Positions 1-7,820 of a DNA stretch of 64,000 nt are shown one piece after another (within the stretch, counting starts at the first letter, position 1; every line of letters begins with the position of its first letter). The stretch spans positions 1,364,001 through 1,428,000 of the forward strand of contig NZ_BAAALH010000002.1 of assembly GCF_039528175.1 (NCBI RefSeq), in the 5' to 3' direction. The DNA comes from Citricoccus alkalitolerans (GTDB lineage: Bacteria > Actinomycetota > Actinomycetes > Actinomycetales > Micrococcaceae). The position numbers were made by a program, and so were the translations under genes. The notes below the pieces were generated by a model that made no database searches, was not told where the DNA came from, and was given only the letters and a program-made list of their open reading frames with translations.

Positions 1-856
1 CCGGGGCGATGAGTTTGACCGGGCCGGTGAAGTGCTTGGCCGTATTGTCGTCCAGGTGGGGGAGCAACTCGAGCCAGTCCCAGTCCGCGCGGGTGGCCCG
101 TGGCGTGATGAGGGCGATCCGCACATCCTCCGGTGACTGCAGGGCGGCCGCACCGGCCACCAGTGAGCGCACCACCTGGAGGGTCAGGTCCCGCGGGCCC
201 ACCAGGGAGATGTTGCCCGCCGAGTCGAGGGGAACAGTCACCGGCATGTCCGGAGCGACCTCGAACCTGCTCTTGAGGGCCTCGGCCTCACGCAGCATGA
301 ACTCGTCCTGCAGGGCGGTGGAGGTCTCCGTCACGGAGATGGCGATCTCCCGGGTGGGGCGGCGTCCCGAGCCGAGGCGCATCCGCAGGAAATCCTCGTG
401 GTAGCGCCGCCGCTCCCACACCCGGGCCGGGTCACGGACGATGTCGAACAGGGCCGCCGGGGGCGGGGAGGACGCCCGGGCCGCCAGCTGTGCCCGCTGC
501 TCGTCGTCCCGCAGTCTGACCCGCGTCCGCTCCAGGTACCGGGCATAGGTGTCCCGCACCGTCTTCCGGAGTCTGCCGGCCTTGCCGCGCTGCGAGAACA
601 TCATGACCACGGCCACGATGAGGGAGAGCATCATGGCGATGGCCCCCACAGCCGCGAACGGGCTCTGACGGAAGGTCATCATCACCATCATGGACGCGCC
701 TGCCGCGAACATCGGCATGATGCGCAGGAAGCCCGCGTTGTTCTCGCCTTCGGCCGCCGCCGGGTCCAGCGGCTGGGGGCCCTCGATCCGGAAGGGCCGG
801 TACAGGCGCGCCGGTGCCGAGGTGCGGGCGGGGCGGTGAATGATCCTCTGCGTCAC
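1..856 (-). CDS. eccC: Type VII secretion ATPase EccC, N-terminal part (cut by the left window edge)
   Basis: This is the start of the FtsK/SpoIIIE-type motor ATPase that drives export of WXG100 substrates through the ESX/type VII membrane complex. About 285 residues are visible. The N-terminus is Arg/Pro-rich (RPARTSAPARLYRPF), as in EccC. Two hydrophobic segments follow at about residues 45-65 and 68-88, then a charged cytosolic stretch (RKTVRDTYARYLERTRVRL) leading towards the first ATPase domain. The Walker motifs lie outside the window. The GTG start (854-856) overlaps the TGA stop of the MinD-like gene, so the two are translationally coupled. The family call rests on the N-terminal pattern plus the adjoining eccD and WXG100 genes. 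Confidence 0.85.
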   Translation of the reverse strand, partial: MTQRIIHRPARTSAPARLYRPFRIEGPQPLDPAAAEGENNAGFLRIMPMFAAGASMMVMMTFRQSPFAAVGAIAMMLSLIVAVVMMFSQRGKAGRLRKTVRDTYARYLERTRVRLRDDEQRAQLAARASSPPPAALFDIVRDPARVWERRRYHEDFLRMRLGSGRRPTREIAISVTETSTALQDEFMLREAEALKSRFEVAPDMPVTVPLDSAGNISLVGPRDLTLQVVRSLVAGAAALQSPEDVRIALITPRATRADWDWLELLPHLDDNTAKHFTGPVKLIAP

Positions 857-1963
857 CAGGCCAGTCCCCTCGCCGCCGGTGCCGGGGCGCCGGAGGAGTT
901 GGCCGCCGCGAGAGCCTGGGCCGTCAGTTCGGCGGCGGCCAGTCGGTTCTCCGGCCGGATCAGCGGCAGGGAGATCCCCACCCCGCCGGCGATGTGCCGG
1001 TCGTGACGGAAGGCCACGGCACCCACACCGGTGCGCGTCAGGGCCGCGGCCTGCGCCAGGGGGTCCAGCACCGCGTCACGGTCGGTGCCCACGACGGCGG
1101 CCACCACGGGGATGGCGGAGAGGAACGGATCGGACTGCCAGTGGCGCAGATAGCCGGCGGCCTCGTCCACGGCGGNNNNNNNNNNNNNNNNNNNNGCCCG
1201 GCACCACGAAGACGGCGGCGTGCGCCCGGGTGAGGACGGCGGCCGTGTCCGGGTGCTCCGGCCCGGTGGGACAGTCGATCACGGTGACAGGGAAGTACCG
1301 GGACAATCCGGACAGCAGCGTGGTCGCGGCCGCCTCGCCCAGGGGCCGGCCGGCGACCCGGGGCCCGGTGTAGTACAGGTCATTCCGGCCCAAAGACATC
1401 CGGGAGGCCACGGCGTCGAAGGTGGTGGAGTCCAGCGCCGCCAGATCGGCGGCGAGCTGATCCGCTCCGCGGGCGAGACCGTTGCCGAGGCGCAACGCCA
1501 GTGATCCACAGGCGGGGTCCAGATCGAGGGCAGCCACGGGCTCAGGGCGCAGGGCGGCGAACGTCGAGGCCGTCAGCGCCGCCACCGTGGTCTTGCCCCC
1601 GCCGCCGCGCAGGGACACCACGGCCAGGCGGCGCCCCGTGGTCACCGGGGACTGGGCGATCTTCCCCGAGGCTGCCAGCCGCTCACCGCTGCGGTCGTGG
1701 CCCCACAGGCCGCCGAGCGCCCGCCAGCTGCGGGTCCACAGGGACAGGGCTGGGCGGCGCGAGTAATCACGCTGAACCCGGGAGGCCACGGATTCGAACC
1801 CGGTGGAGGGATCGTCCTGGGCTCGGTGGACGTCCCGTCGCAGGTCGGAACGGCTGGACCATTGCACCTCGCCGGCGTCCGTCCGGCCGGAGCCGGTACC
1901 GGGGCGCGGCCGGGAGGGGGCGGGGCCGGCGTCGTTCCAGGGGTCCAGGGGCGCAGAGGACAT
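853..1963 (-). CDS. MinD/ParA-like ATPase of the type VII secretion locus, interrupted by an assembly gap
   Basis: This is a P-loop ATPase of the SIMIBI (MinD/ParA) class, with a deviant Walker A (RGGGGKTT, residues about 119-126) after a disordered N-terminal tail of about 110 residues. A DLDPACGSLALRL segment and a Walker-B-like VIDCPTGPEHPD follow. Similar genes occur between eccD and eccC in some actinobacterial type VII loci; the exact role is not settled and may be spatial or assembly control. The ATG start shares one base with the eccD stop. A run of 20 N at 1176-1195 interrupts it, and the reading frames on the two sides do not match across 20 bases, so the true gap has another length. 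The C-terminal part resumes at VDEAAGYLRHW. I read this as one intact gene broken by assembly, not a pseudogene. Confidence 0.8.
1176..1195. other. Assembly gap (20 N) inside the MinD-like ATPase gene
   Basis: Twenty consecutive undetermined bases. The codon phase of the upstream part (ATG at 1961-1963) and the downstream part (TGA at 853-855) differ by one base if the gap is taken as exactly 20, so the N run is a placeholder and not a measured length. Confidence 0.95.
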
Positions 1964-3315
1964 CAGAAGGTCTCCAACAGGGTGGCGTAGATCCCGTAGT
2001 AGCCGATGAGCAGCGGGATGGGGGCGAGCAGGGCGATGGCCTCGATGGTGTCCCCGGTCTTGCGCATCCGGGCCTGCGAGTGCTCAGGCAGGTCGACGGA
2101 CAGGCCGGCCCCAATCACAAGGGCCAGTACCAGGAGCGCGGCCAGGAAGGCGGTCTCGTAGTCCGGGAGAAAGCCCGTGGCCACCCGGATCAGGGCGAGT
2201 ACGCCAAGCCCGGTGGCCAGATACAGCGGGATGCGCTCGGCGGCCAGGGGGAAGGATCGGGCGCGCAGGCCCAGCCCGAGCACCAGGCAGATGAGCAACG
2301 GCAGGGAGAAGGGGTAGGCCAGGGTGTCTCCGCCCACGAGCCACAGGGACAGGGCACCCGAGCCCGCGCAGACGATGGCGCTGGAGATGAGACCCTCGTG
2401 CGCGGAGTCGATGGCGGTCCCCACGTCGCGGCGCAACACGGCGGCGCCGTTGGCATGCTGGTCGTCCATCCCGGCCAGGCCGGAGACACCGAGGGCGATC
2501 TTGGGGAGCAGGCCCAGCACCAGGAGTGAGACGATGCCGGCGATGGCGGCCGCCCCGACCAGCGGGTCGGCGCTCCGGTCTCCGATCGCCCAGACGGAGA
2601 TCGCCGGTGCCACAGCCCAGACGGCCACCAGCACACCGGTCACCGCGGCCGAGATGAACATGGACAGGGGCCGGTTGACGATGAAGCCCAGAACTCCCTG
2701 CACGACGGCGGCCAGCCCGGCCAGGGCGATGAAGGACCATGGCTCCGGCAGCCCCAGCCCCACGATCCCGGTGACGGCGAACAGGGTCCCGGCCCCCGCG
2801 AGGGTGGCCGCCGCTGCCTGCTGGCGCCCGGGCGCGGAGACCGTGGCGCCCGCCACGAGGGCCACGGCGGCCAGCCCGAGGGTGATCCAGTGCTGCTGCT
2901 CCGGCGCGAACGACTCCAACAGCCCGGTGATGGCGAGCCAGGAACCCACGGCGGCCAGGAAGCCGCAGATGATGAAGCGGTACACCGTGGACCATCGGCC
3001 CGGAACGGCCTCCGTGTGCTCTGACACGGTGTCATTGAGGTCGTAGACGATGGGCGAGGGTGGGGCCTCGGTGCGGGAGACCAGGCGAAGTCGCTCACCG
3101 TCGAGCACGCCGGTCTCGCCCAGAGTCTGCCCCGCGGGCAGCTCGCCGCCATCCGGCCGGACCAGCAGCTTGGCCCCCAGGGAGTCGTCCGGCCGGTCGT
3201 CCAGTACGTCCAGGATCTGGGGCATCAGGGTCCCGAGTGGCGTGTCCGACGGCAGCAGGAGGTCCGCGTTGCGCCGCTGACCGACCAGGGAGACTCGCGT
3301 GTAGGGGCTGGGCAC
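1963..3315 (-). CDS. eccD: Type VII secretion integral membrane protein EccD
   Basis: EccD is the multi-spanning channel-forming subunit of the ESX complex. The 450-residue product has an N-terminal ubiquitin-like domain (about residues 1-80, starting VPSPYTRVSLVGQRRNADLLL), a short cytosolic linker, then about eleven hydrophobic segments (for example FIICGFLAAVGSWLAITGLL and LVGAAAIAGIVSLLVLGLL). That is the classical EccD layout and length. I chose the GTG at 3313-3315, one base after the upstream gene's stop, because the ubiquitin-like fold begins directly there; the frame is open further upstream but overlaps the neighbour with non-coding-like sequence. It forms an operon with the MinD-like gene and eccC. 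Confidence 0.88.
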   Translation of the reverse strand: MPSPYTRVSLVGQRRNADLLLPSDTPLGTLMPQILDVLDDRPDDSLGAKLLVRPDGGELPAGQTLGETGVLDGERLRLVSRTEAPPSPIVYDLNDTVSEHTEAVPGRWSTVYRFIICGFLAAVGSWLAITGLLESFAPEQQHWITLGLAAVALVAGATVSAPGRQQAAAATLAGAGTLFAVTGIVGLGLPEPWSFIALAGLAAVVQGVLGFIVNRPLSMFISAAVTGVLVAVWAVAPAISVWAIGDRSADPLVGAAAIAGIVSLLVLGLLPKIALGVSGLAGMDDQHANGAAVLRRDVGTAIDSAHEGLISSAIVCAGSGALSLWLVGGDTLAYPFSLPLLICLVLGLGLRARSFPLAAERIPLYLATGLGVLALIRVATGFLPDYETAFLAALLVLALVIGAGLSVDLPEHSQARMRKTGDTIEAIALLAPIPLLIGYYGIYATLLETF

Positions 3316-3316
3316 G

Positions 3317-3742
3317 TCAGGACGTCCAGGGGATCGGCGGCAGGGTGTCTGCCTGCGGAGCGGAAGGCTGCGAGACGGGCAGGGACGCGAGCAGCGCTGT
3401 GGCAGCGGGGGACACCGGGGCGCCAGAGGGCTCCGGATTCCCACTGGTGCCCTGCGGCTGTCGGTCCTGCTCCATCTGCTGACGCTCCAGCTCCTGCTGT
3501 TCGCGTTGCTGCTCGCGTTCGTTGCGGTCGTTGATGTAGTTCGTGAGGATGTTGATGACGAAGGAGAGTGCCACGCAGAAGGCACAGATCAGGGCTGCGA
3601 TGATCAGTCCGTAGACGAAGGAGTTGGTGCGGTCCTTCCACCGGCGCTCGGTGGGGTTCAGCCCGAATAGGAACGAGGCGCTGAGCCGATTGCGCCGAAC
3701 CTCGACCGACTCGATGAGCTGTGAGTCGAAATCCATGGCCAT
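3317..3742 (-). CDS. Small membrane protein at the head of the type VII secretion operon
   Basis: This 141-residue protein has a charged N-terminus (about 40 residues), one strong hydrophobic segment at about residues 42-66 (FVYGLIIAALICAFCVALSF), a Glu/Gln/Arg-rich likely coiled-coil stretch (NEREQQREQQELERQQ), and a Pro/Ala-rich tail. I do not recognise a named family. Position and orientation, first gene before eccD with a one-base gap, suggest an accessory subunit of this secretion system; that is inference. An in-frame ATG two codons later is an alternative start. The intergenic region upstream (3743-4021) is shared with the divergent WXG100 genes. Confidence 0.75.
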   Translation of the reverse strand: MAMDFDSQLIESVEVRRNRLSASFLFGLNPTERRWKDRTNSFVYGLIIAALICAFCVALSFVINILTNYINDRNEREQQREQQELERQQMEQDRQPQGTSGNPEPSGAPVSPAATALLASLPVSQPSAPQADTLPPIPWTS

Positions 3743-3864
3743 GGGCGGTCCCCTCCTTCCCCGGTACCTGCCGGGCTCGTCCTGGCGCGGCGCATCCCCG
3801 CGCCGTGACCTCCCACATCATTCCAGTGTTTGGACGGCGGCGGAAACAACGGCACCGGATGTGC

Positions 3865-3882
3865 ATGGGGAGTTCTCCCCAT
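3865..3882. promoter_or_regulatory. Perfect 18-bp palindrome in the divergent type VII promoter region
   Basis: ATGGGGAG-TT-CTCCCCAT is a perfect inverted repeat with 8-bp arms and a 2-bp centre. It lies about 120 bases upstream of the minus-strand operon and 140 bases upstream of the first WXG100 gene. The size and compactness fit a dimeric repressor or activator site controlling both divergent units. A second, 8-bp palindrome (TCGATCGA) lies at 3903-3910. No regulator gene is adjacent, so the binding protein is unknown. Confidence 0.5.
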
Positions 3883-4021
3883 CGGATCCGGTTGACCAGA
3901 CTCGATCGAGGGCAGAAGTATTAGAGACATCGGGCCGGCGGGTCGCCGAAGCGAGAGGCACACGTCAGCCATACCAACCGCGGACCACCAGTCCGACACA
4001 GATCACCACAAGGGGATGAAC

Positions 4022-4381
4022 ATGGCAAAGCTTGAGCTCACAGAGGGCCTTGAGACGTTCGAGAAGGCCGCTCGGGACTCCGGGGACTCCGGGGAACTCC
4101 TCGTCATCGAGGTCCAGAACCTCGAGAACGCAGTCGTATCTCTGAAGGAGACCTTCAAGGGTGCCGGTGCGAATGCCTACTCCAACTTCATGGTCAAGGT
4201 CAACGAATGCCAGGGCACGCTGGTCGAGGCACTGTCACTCATCAACACCGGCCAGGCCGAGCTGTACAAGACCTACAACACCTCCGAGGACACCACGGTG
4301 GCCGATTCGGATGCGGCAGGCGGCGACAACCTCGACCTGGCCTGGGGCGGCACCAGCGGTGGCGGCAGCTCGATCGCCTGA
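4022..4381 (+). CDS. WXG100-family type VII secretion protein with a divergent WXG motif
   Basis: This 119-residue product is a likely secreted substrate or partner of the adjacent type VII system. It is predicted largely helical, with a helix-turn-helix hairpin whose turn reads LKETFKGAGANAY, so Phe-Lys-Gly (residues 45-47) stands where WXG proteins have Trp-X-Gly. The C-terminal 30 residues are Gly/Ser/Asp-rich and flexible. The ATG at 4022 is preferred over that at 4016, because the Shine-Dalgarno-like AAGGGG at 4010-4015 has proper spacing only to the second. It is followed after 91 bases by a second ESAT-6-like gene, probably its heterodimer partner. Identification rests on size, fold pattern and neighbours. 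Confidence 0.78.
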   Translation: MAKLELTEGLETFEKAARDSGDSGELLVIEVQNLENAVVSLKETFKGAGANAYSNFMVKVNECQGTLVEALSLINTGQAELYKTYNTSEDTTVADSDAAGGDNLDLAWGGTSGGGSSIA

Positions 4382-4472
4382 TACGCGCCCCTTGAGCGGG
4401 CTCGCCCGCTGGATCCACTTCTCATCACCCTCAGATTTCGCCGGGACACCCGGACACCGAAAGGACTAGACC

Positions 4473-4772
4473 ATGGTTATCAAGTATGACTCCGGAGCAT
4501 CGGCCGCCTACGAGTGGGAGGTCGGCCAGATCGCCGACCGTATCGAGGGCATCCTGGGCGACCGGGAGCAGCAGAAGGCCTACGTGGAGGAGAACTACGA
4601 GGCCACCAACACCTCGGAGGACCTCTCCGCTGTGGAGACCAAGTGGCTCAACGCCTGCGAGCAGGTCCGCGATCTGGTCCGCGAGGCCCGGACCCTGATG
4701 GAGAAGAACGACGTCACCGCCGAGGAGGCAGCCCGGGCCGCCGGCGCCGCCGTCAGCGGCATGGGCGGCTGA
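4473..4772 (+). CDS. ESAT-6/WXG100-like small protein, likely partner of the preceding gene
   Basis: This 99-residue protein is almost wholly helical and acidic. Two helical halves (residues about 9-45 and 50-80) join at a turn containing ETKWLNACEQV. Trp58 sits at the WXG position but is followed by Leu-Asn instead of X-Gly. It resembles proteins annotated as ESAT-6 family members in actinobacteria. AAAGGA lies seven bases before the ATG. It is in tandem with the other WXG100-like gene, consistent with co-folding and co-secretion. The sequence after it (4773-4971) holds a weak GC-rich hairpin (AGGGG-N5-CCCCT, 4821-4835) and no gene. Confidence 0.75.
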   Translation: MVIKYDSGASAAYEWEVGQIADRIEGILGDREQQKAYVEENYEATNTSEDLSAVETKWLNACEQVRDLVREARTLMEKNDVTAEEAARAAGAAVSGMGG

Positions 4773-4971
4773 GCACAGCTGACTCCCCGCTCCGGCGCAA
4801 TGCCAGGGGGCCGACCCGTCAGGGGCCGGTCCCCTGGATGTCCAAGGCCCCGTCTCCCTCCTGCGAGAACGTGCATTCCATCACGCCTGCCATGCGTAAT
4901 CCGGAGGCATCGGTAGAATGGTCCGCTGGTGGCCTGCCCGCCACCGCCGAGCCCAGCCGATTGGACGACCA

Positions 4972-6369
4972 GTGACCTCTGCCCCCACCCGCCCCCTCCG
5001 CCTCGCCATCATCGGTGCCGGACCGGCCGGCGTGTATACGGCAGATCTGCTGACCAAGGCCGAGCGGGACTTCGAGGTCAGCATCGACCTCTTCGACCGC
5101 TACCCGGCCCCGTACGGACTCATCCGCTATGGCGTCGCCCCGGACCACCCGAGGATCAAGGGCATCGTCAAGGCCCTGCACAAGGTCATGGACCGTGGGG
5201 ACATCCGCTTCCTCGGCGGTGTGGACTTCGGCACGGACCTCACCCTGGAGGACCTGCGGGAGCACTACGACGCCATCGTCTTCTCCACCGGTGCTGTCCG
5301 GGACGCAGACCTGTCCGTCCCCGGTGTGGACCTCGAGGGGTCCTTCGGCGGCGCCGACTTCGTCTCCTGGTATGACGGCCATCCGGACGTGCCGCGCCAG
5401 TGGCCGTTGACCGCGAGGGAGGTCGCGGTGATCGGCAACGGCAACGTGGCCCTGGATGTGGCACGCATGCTCTCCAAGCACGCCGACGACCTGCTGGTCA
5501 CCGAGATCCCGGAGAACGTCTACGAGGGCCTCAAGGCCTCTCCGGTCACGGACGTGCACGTCTTCGGCCGGCGCGGCCCCGCCCAGGTGAAGTTCACCCC
5601 GCTGGAGCTGCGCGAGCTGGCGCACTCCAAGGACGTGGACATCGTGCTGTACCCGGAGGACTTCGAGTTCGATGAGGCCTCGGAACAGCTGGCGGCGACG
5701 AACAACCAGGTTAAGACCATGGTCGGCACCCTGACGAACTGGCTCGTCGAGGATCAGGACTCCGGGGCCTCGCGTCGCCTGCACCTGCACTTCCTGCAGC
5801 AGCCGGTGGAGATCCTCGCCGGCGAGGGGGACGAGGCAGGCCAGGTCGCTGGCCTGCGGATGGAGCGCATGGAGCTGGACGGCACCGGCAACGTCAAGGG
5901 CACGGGCGAGTACGTCGACTACCCGGTCCAGGCCGTGTACCGGGCCATCGGCTACCACGGTTCCCCCGTGCCCGGGCTCGGCTATGACGAGCTCAAGGGT
6001 GTCATCCCCAACGACGCCGGCCGCGTCCTGGATGCGAGCGGCACCCCGATCCCCGGTCTGTACGCCTCCGGCTGGATCAAGCGCGGCCCGGTGGGCCTGA
6101 TCGGCCACACCAAGGGCGACGCCCTGGAGACGATCGGCTGCATGCTCGAGGACCAGCCGGACCTGTGGTCTGCGGCGAACCCGGAGGAACAGGCGGTCAT
6201 CGACCTGCTGGAATCGCGCGGCATCGAATACACCACCTGGGAGGGCTGGCTGAAGCTGGACGAGCATGAGCTCGGCCTCGGTGCCGCCGCCACCGGCTCC
6301 GGAACCGTGCAGCGTGAGCGCGTCAAGGTGGTTCCCCGTGAGGACATGACCCGCATCAGCCGCGGCTGA
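4972..6369 (+). CDS. fprA: Ferredoxin/adrenodoxin--NADP+ reductase, FprA type
   Basis: This is an FAD enzyme passing electrons between NADPH and ferredoxin, of the adrenodoxin-reductase family. The 465-residue product has an N-terminal FAD dinucleotide-binding motif (LAIIGAGPAGVYTADLL), the family-typical YPAPYGLIRYGVAPDHP, a second nucleotide site (VAVIGNGNVALDVARML, about residues 150-166) and the C-terminal GWIKRGPVGLIGHTKGDA typical of FprA. I chose the GTG at 4972 because the FAD motif follows ten codons later and a GGA lies upstream; a longer in-frame start at 4918 adds unrelated residues. Its stop overlaps the next gene's start (TGATG), implying cotranscription with the transporter. 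Confidence 0.93.
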   Translation: MTSAPTRPLRLAIIGAGPAGVYTADLLTKAERDFEVSIDLFDRYPAPYGLIRYGVAPDHPRIKGIVKALHKVMDRGDIRFLGGVDFGTDLTLEDLREHYDAIVFSTGAVRDADLSVPGVDLEGSFGGADFVSWYDGHPDVPRQWPLTAREVAVIGNGNVALDVARMLSKHADDLLVTEIPENVYEGLKASPVTDVHVFGRRGPAQVKFTPLELRELAHSKDVDIVLYPEDFEFDEASEQLAATNNQVKTMVGTLTNWLVEDQDSGASRRLHLHFLQQPVEILAGEGDEAGQVAGLRMERMELDGTGNVKGTGEYVDYPVQAVYRAIGYHGSPVPGLGYDELKGVIPNDAGRVLDASGTPIPGLYASGWIKRGPVGLIGHTKGDALETIGCMLEDQPDLWSAANPEEQAVIDLLESRGIEYTTWEGWLKLDEHELGLGAAATGSGTVQRERVKVVPREDMTRISRG

Positions 6370-7679
6370 TGGCACGGCTGCTCGCAGACCTCACCCCTCT
6401 GCGGGTCAGCCCCGCCTACCGGCGGCTCTGGATCGGGAACTCGCTCTCGGCGGTGGGCACGCAACTGACCCTCGTCGCGGTCAGTCTCGAGGTCTTCCAC
6501 CTCACCGGCTCATCGCTGGCGGTCGGGATGCTGGGCGCGTTCGCCCTCGTGCCACTGGTCGTGGCCGGACTCTACGGCGGGGCGGTGGCCGACCACGTGG
6601 ACCGGCGCAAGCTCGCCCTGGCCTCCTCCTCCGTGCTATGGCTGACTGCCGTCCTGATCGCGGCCCAGGCCTGGCTGGGGCTGGAGAGCGTGTGGGTGCT
6701 GTACGTGCTGGTCGCCGTCCATTCCGGGGCCTCCGGCATCAATCAGCCCACTCGCGGTGCCATCATTCCCGCCCTCGTGGGTCTCAAACTGCTGCCGGCC
6801 GCCAACGCCCTGAACATGATGACGTTCTCCGTGGCGATGATGGTCGGTCCGCTGTTCGCCGGCGTCCTGGTGGCCCAGGTGGGCTACGCCTGGACGTACT
6901 CCGTGGACGTGGTGACCTTTCTGGCCGCCCTCTATGCGGTCTGGCGCTTGCCCTCCCTGCCACCGCGGCGGCAGGACGGCGCTGACCCTGCCATATCCGC
7001 CGGGGCCCGGCGCCTCGTCGGCTGGGGCTCCGTGGTGGAGGGATTCCGTTTCCTGGGATCCCGTCCCAACCTGCGGATGACCTTCATCGCGGACATCGTC
7101 GCGATGGCCACCGCCTTCCCGCGGGCGCTGCTGCCCGCGATCGGAGCGGTGGTGCTGGGCGGCGGCGAGGCCGCCGTCGGGATCCTGTTGGCGGCCATGG
7201 CCCTCGGTGCCTTCCTCACGGGGCTGTTCTCCGGGCCGCTGACGCGCATCGTCCGGCACGGGGCGGCGGTGTACTGGGCCATCGTCGCCTGGGGGCTGTC
7301 CGTGGCCGGCTTCGGCGTGGTGGTCTATCTGGCGGCCCGCGCCGGTGCCTCCGGCGGCGATCCCCGGGACTACCTGTGGGCGGCCGCCGCCTGCCTGGCA
7401 CTGGCCGGTTGCGCCGACTCCGTCTCCTCGGTCTTTCGCAACACCATCCTGCAGTCGGCCACCCCGGACCATCTGCGGGGACGGCTGCAGGGCGTGTTCA
7501 TCGTGGTGGTGGCCGGCGGGCCGCGGGTGGGGGAGATGCTGACCGGTGGCGCCGCCGAGCTGCTGACCGAACCGGTGACGCTCATGGCCGGCGGGGTGCT
7601 CTGCGTGCTCGGGGTCAGCGCCTTGATGCGCTGGCAGCCCGGCTTCCTGAAGTACGACTCCCGCCATCCCGTTCCCTGA
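6369..7679 (+). CDS. MFS transporter (EntS/MFS_3-like exporter)
   Basis: This 436-residue protein has about twelve hydrophobic segments. The N-terminus (LRVSPAYRRLWIGNSLSAVG) and the loop motif GGAVADHVDRRKLALASS between helices 2 and 3 match the MFS_3 group, which includes the enterobactin exporter EntS and various drug or macrolide exporters. The substrate cannot be read from sequence. It is translationally coupled to fprA; whether the reductase and exporter share a pathway, for example iron or siderophore handling, is speculation. Confidence 0.85.
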   Translation: MARLLADLTPLRVSPAYRRLWIGNSLSAVGTQLTLVAVSLEVFHLTGSSLAVGMLGAFALVPLVVAGLYGGAVADHVDRRKLALASSSVLWLTAVLIAAQAWLGLESVWVLYVLVAVHSGASGINQPTRGAIIPALVGLKLLPAANALNMMTFSVAMMVGPLFAGVLVAQVGYAWTYSVDVVTFLAALYAVWRLPSLPPRRQDGADPAISAGARRLVGWGSVVEGFRFLGSRPNLRMTFIADIVAMATAFPRALLPAIGAVVLGGGEAAVGILLAAMALGAFLTGLFSGPLTRIVRHGAAVYWAIVAWGLSVAGFGVVVYLAARAGASGGDPRDYLWAAAACLALAGCADSVSSVFRNTILQSATPDHLRGRLQGVFIVVVAGGPRVGEMLTGGAAELLTEPVTLMAGGVLCVLGVSALMRWQPGFLKYDSRHPVP

Positions 7680-7688
7680 GTACCGGGC

Positions 7689-7730
7689 CTCCCTCGGCAC
7701 CTGCCGTCACTCCCTCGGCACCTGCCGTCC
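7689..7730. repeat. Two tandem copies of a 21-bp unit
   Basis: The unit beginning CTCCCTCGGCACC is present twice head to tail (7689-7709 and 7710-7730), differing only in the last base. It starts ten bases after the MFS transporter stop, so it lies in the intergenic region before htpX. It looks like a recent slippage duplication. Confidence 0.9.
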
Positions 7731-7743
7731 GGAATGTCCGGCC

Positions 7744-7765
7744 GGTGACGTACGTTGTAGTCACC
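7744..7765. promoter_or_regulatory. Inverted repeat upstream of htpX
   Basis: GGTGAC (7744-7749) and GTCACC (7760-7765) form 6-bp arms around a 10-base centre, about 55 bases before the htpX ATG. The geometry suits a regulator site, but the arms are short and no regulator is adjacent. Confidence 0.25.
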
Positions 7766-7820
7766 GACGTCTCACTGACCGTCCCTGAGTCTTACGCGCC
7801 CCTGGAAGGACTGCCCCCGG

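Noticed and set aside
1501..2529. Long plus-strand open frames opposite the type VII genes
   Set aside because: They are shadows of the minus-strand genes caused by high GC: no ribosome sites, repetitive Gly/Gln/Arg composition, and no family pattern.
3892..3924. TTGACC and TATTAG as promoter of the first WXG100 gene
   Set aside because: The spacing of 21 bases is too long for a standard promoter; noted but not annotated.
4801..4860. Terminator after the ESAT-6-like gene
   Set aside because: Only a 5-bp stem (AGGGG/CCCCT) with no T-run; too weak to annotate as a terminator.
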